Program-made: the position numbers and the translations under genes
The notes under the pieces: model-generated
The model's input: only the letters and a program-made list of their open reading frames with translations
What the model was told of the DNA's origin: nothing
Database searches by the model: none
NCBI GenBank assembly: GCA_004431415.1
Contig: QPMI01000280.1
Location: 1 to 64,000 of the forward strand
Direction: 5' to 3'
From: Cyanophora paradoxa
Lineage: Eukaryota; Glaucocystophyceae; Cyanophorales; Cyanophoraceae
DNA: 64,000 nucleotides
In this document: positions 61,801 to 64,000 of the stretch, piece by piece
How the letters are laid out: each line of letters begins with the position of its first letter
Position numbering within the stretch: the stretch's first letter is position 1

Positions 61801-64000
61801 GAAGGCCCCAGGTTTCCGATCTGCCACAAAATAGAAGAAGGATGCACCCCAAATCTCTCTGGGGGAATATGCACAAGGCTCTAGCCTTAGGCAGATGACC
61901 CACCCACCAGCAAGTCACTCAGTCGAAGGCCCCAGGTTTCGGATCTGCCACAAAATAGAAGAAAGATGCACCCCAAATCTCTCTGGGGGAATATGCACAA
62001 GGCGCTAGCCTTAGGCAGATGACCCACCCACCAGCAAGTCACTCAGTCGAAGGCCCCAGGTTTCCGATCTGCCACAAAATAGAAGAAAGATGCACCCCAA
62101 ATCTCTCTGGGGGAATATGCACAAGGCGCTAGCCTTAGGCAGATGACCCACCCACCAGCAAGTCACTCAGTCGAAGGCCCAGGTTTCCGATCTGCCACAA
62201 AATAGAAGAAAGATGCACTCAAATCTCTCTGGGGAATATGCACAAGGCGCTAGCCTTAGGCAGATGACCCACCACCAGCAAGTCACTCAGTCAAGGCCCA
62301 GGTTTCCGATCTGCCAGAAAATAGAAGAAGATGCACTTCAAATCTCTCTGGGGAATATGCACAAGGCGCTAGCCTTAGGCAGATGACCCACCACCAGCAA
62401 GTCACTCAGTCAAGGCCCAGGTTTCCGATCTGCCACAAAATAGAAGAAAGATGCACTCAAATCTCTCTGGGGAATATGCACAAGGCGCTAGCCTTAGGCA
62501 GATGACCCACCCACCAGCAAGTCACTCAGATGAAGGCCCCAGGTTTCCGATCCGCCACAAAATAGAAGAAAGATGCACCCCAAATCTCTCTGGGGAATAT
62601 GCACAAGGCGCTAGCCTTAGGCAGATGACCCACCCACCAGCAAGTCACTCAGTGAAGGCCCCAGGTTTCGATCTGCCACAAAATAGAAGAAAGATGCACC
62701 CAAATCTCTCTGGGGAATATGCACAAGGCCTAGCCTTAGGCAGATGACCCACCCACCAGCAAGTCACTCAGTTGAAGGCCCCAGGTTTCCGATCTGCCAC
62801 AAAATAGAAGAAAGATGCACTCCAAATCTCTCTGGGGGAATATGCACAAGGCGCTAGCCTTAGGCAGATGACCCACCCACCAGCAAGTCACTCAGTCGAA
62901 GGCCCCAGGTTTCCGATCTGCCACAAAATAGAAGAAAGATGCACTTCAAATCTCTCTGGGGGAATATGCACAAGGCGCTAGCCTTAGGCAGATGACCCAC
63001 CCACCAGCAAGTCACTCAGTCGAAGGCCCCAGGTTTCGATCTGCCACAAAATAGAAGAAAGATGCACCCCAAATCTCTCTGGGGGAATATGCACAAGGCG
63101 CTAGCCTTAGGCAGATGACCCACCCACCAGCAAGTCACTCAGTCAAAGGCCCCAGGTTTCCGATCTGCCACAAAATAGAAGAAGGATGCACCCAAATCTC
63201 TCTGGGGGAATATGCACAAGGCGCTAGCCTTAGGCAGATGACCCACCCACCAGCAAGTCACTCAGTCGAAGGCCCCAGGTTTCCGATCTGCCAGAAAATA
63301 GAAGAAGGATGCACTTCAAATCTCTCTGGGGGAATATGCACAAGGCGCTAGCCTTAGGCAGATGACCCACCCACCAGCAAGTCACTCAGTCGAAGGCCCC
63401 AGGTTTCCGATCTGCCAAAAATAGAAGAAGGATGCACCCCAAATCTCTTTGGGGGAATATGCACAAGGCGCTAGCCTTAGGCAGATGACCCACCCACCAG
63501 CAAGTCACTCAGTCGAAGGCCCCAGGTTTCCGATCTGCCACAAAATAGAAGAAGGATGCACCCAAATCTCTCTGGGGGAATATGCACAAGGCTCTAGCCT
63601 TAGGCAGATGACCCACCACCAGCAAGTCACTCAGTCAAGGCCCAGGTTTCCGATCTGCCAAAAATAGAAGAAAGATGCACCCAAATCTCTCTGGGGAATA
63701 TGCACAAGGCGCTAGCCTTAGGCAGATGACCCCACCAGCAAGTCACTCAGTCGAAGGCCCCAGGTTTCCGATCTGCCAGAAAATAGAAGAAGATGCACTT
63801 CAAATCTCTCTGGGGGAATATGCACAAGGCTCTAGCCTTAGGCAGATGACCCACCCACCAGCAAGTCACTCAGTTGAAGGCCCCAGGTTTCCGATCTGCC
63901 ACAAAATAGAAGAAAGATGCACCCCAAATCTCTCTGGGGGAATATGCACAAGGCGCTAGCCTTAGGCAGATGACCCACCCACCAGCAAGTCACTCAGTTG
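55801..64000. repeat. Satellite A, right array
   Basis: About 66 units of the 124-bp repeat in the same orientation as the left array, continuing past the window end. The first units contain distinctive variants (GCGCTTCACATC, AGATTACTCTTCC) that recur 1,120 bp later at 56,928, nine units on. From about 59,140 many units show isolated one-base losses in short runs (GGGG for GGGGG, CACCC for CACCCC), which look like consensus errors rather than natural variants. Non-coding. Confidence 0.96.

Overview
The window looks like nuclear DNA of a unicellular eukaryote, probably an alga or other protist. It has two satellite arrays, Ty3/Gypsy retroelements, an intron-bearing Helitron, compact GT-AG introns (53-88 bp) and AT-rich integrated Polinton-like virus (PLV) DNA inside GC-rich repeats. 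There are no bacterial operons, tRNAs or rRNAs. The species cannot be named from the sequence.

Layout: 1-7,662 satellite A (124-bp unit); 7,663-10,497 satellite B (206-bp unit) with a 322-bp foreign insert; 10,498-17,496 PLV copy A, gene-coding strand minus (integrase, a 1,367-residue replicase, a small basic protein, and the end of a capsid-adjacent protein); 17,497-22,530 satellite B, organised as 1,233-bp higher-order repeats; 22,531-25,66x a decayed Gypsy element on minus; 25,740-32,215 a second Gypsy element on plus, split by a 1.9-kb inverted-repeat insertion; 32,216-55,800 PLV copy B on plus, opened by two blocks of host-type mobile DNA (33,933-45,0xx, with a dispersed repeat, fold-backs and a Helitron; and 50,002-53,273, an intron-bearing gene flanked by a 19-bp duplication); 55,801-64,000 satellite A again.

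The two PLV copies share gene order but are clearly diverged in protein sequence. Their core is a single large replicase that joins a family-B-like polymerase, a superfamily-1 helicase and a C-terminal zinc/HNH-like segment. A retroviral-type (rve) integrase follows, and its start codon overlaps the replicase stop as TAATG in both copies. Copy B adds a penton-like capsid protein, a packaging-ATPase fragment and small accessory genes. No major capsid gene is visible, both integrases are broken, and the copy B replicase carries several lesions, so neither copy looks autonomous. The copy A replicase is open from end to end.

The most interesting signals are: the fused replicase with TAATG coupling; palindromes or hairpins at the 3' ends of most PLV genes, reminiscent of the mimivirus hairpin rule; a strongly conserved non-coding block between PLV genes; a 34-bp block shared by two otherwise unrelated satellites; and the intron-bearing insertion with a 19-bp target duplication.
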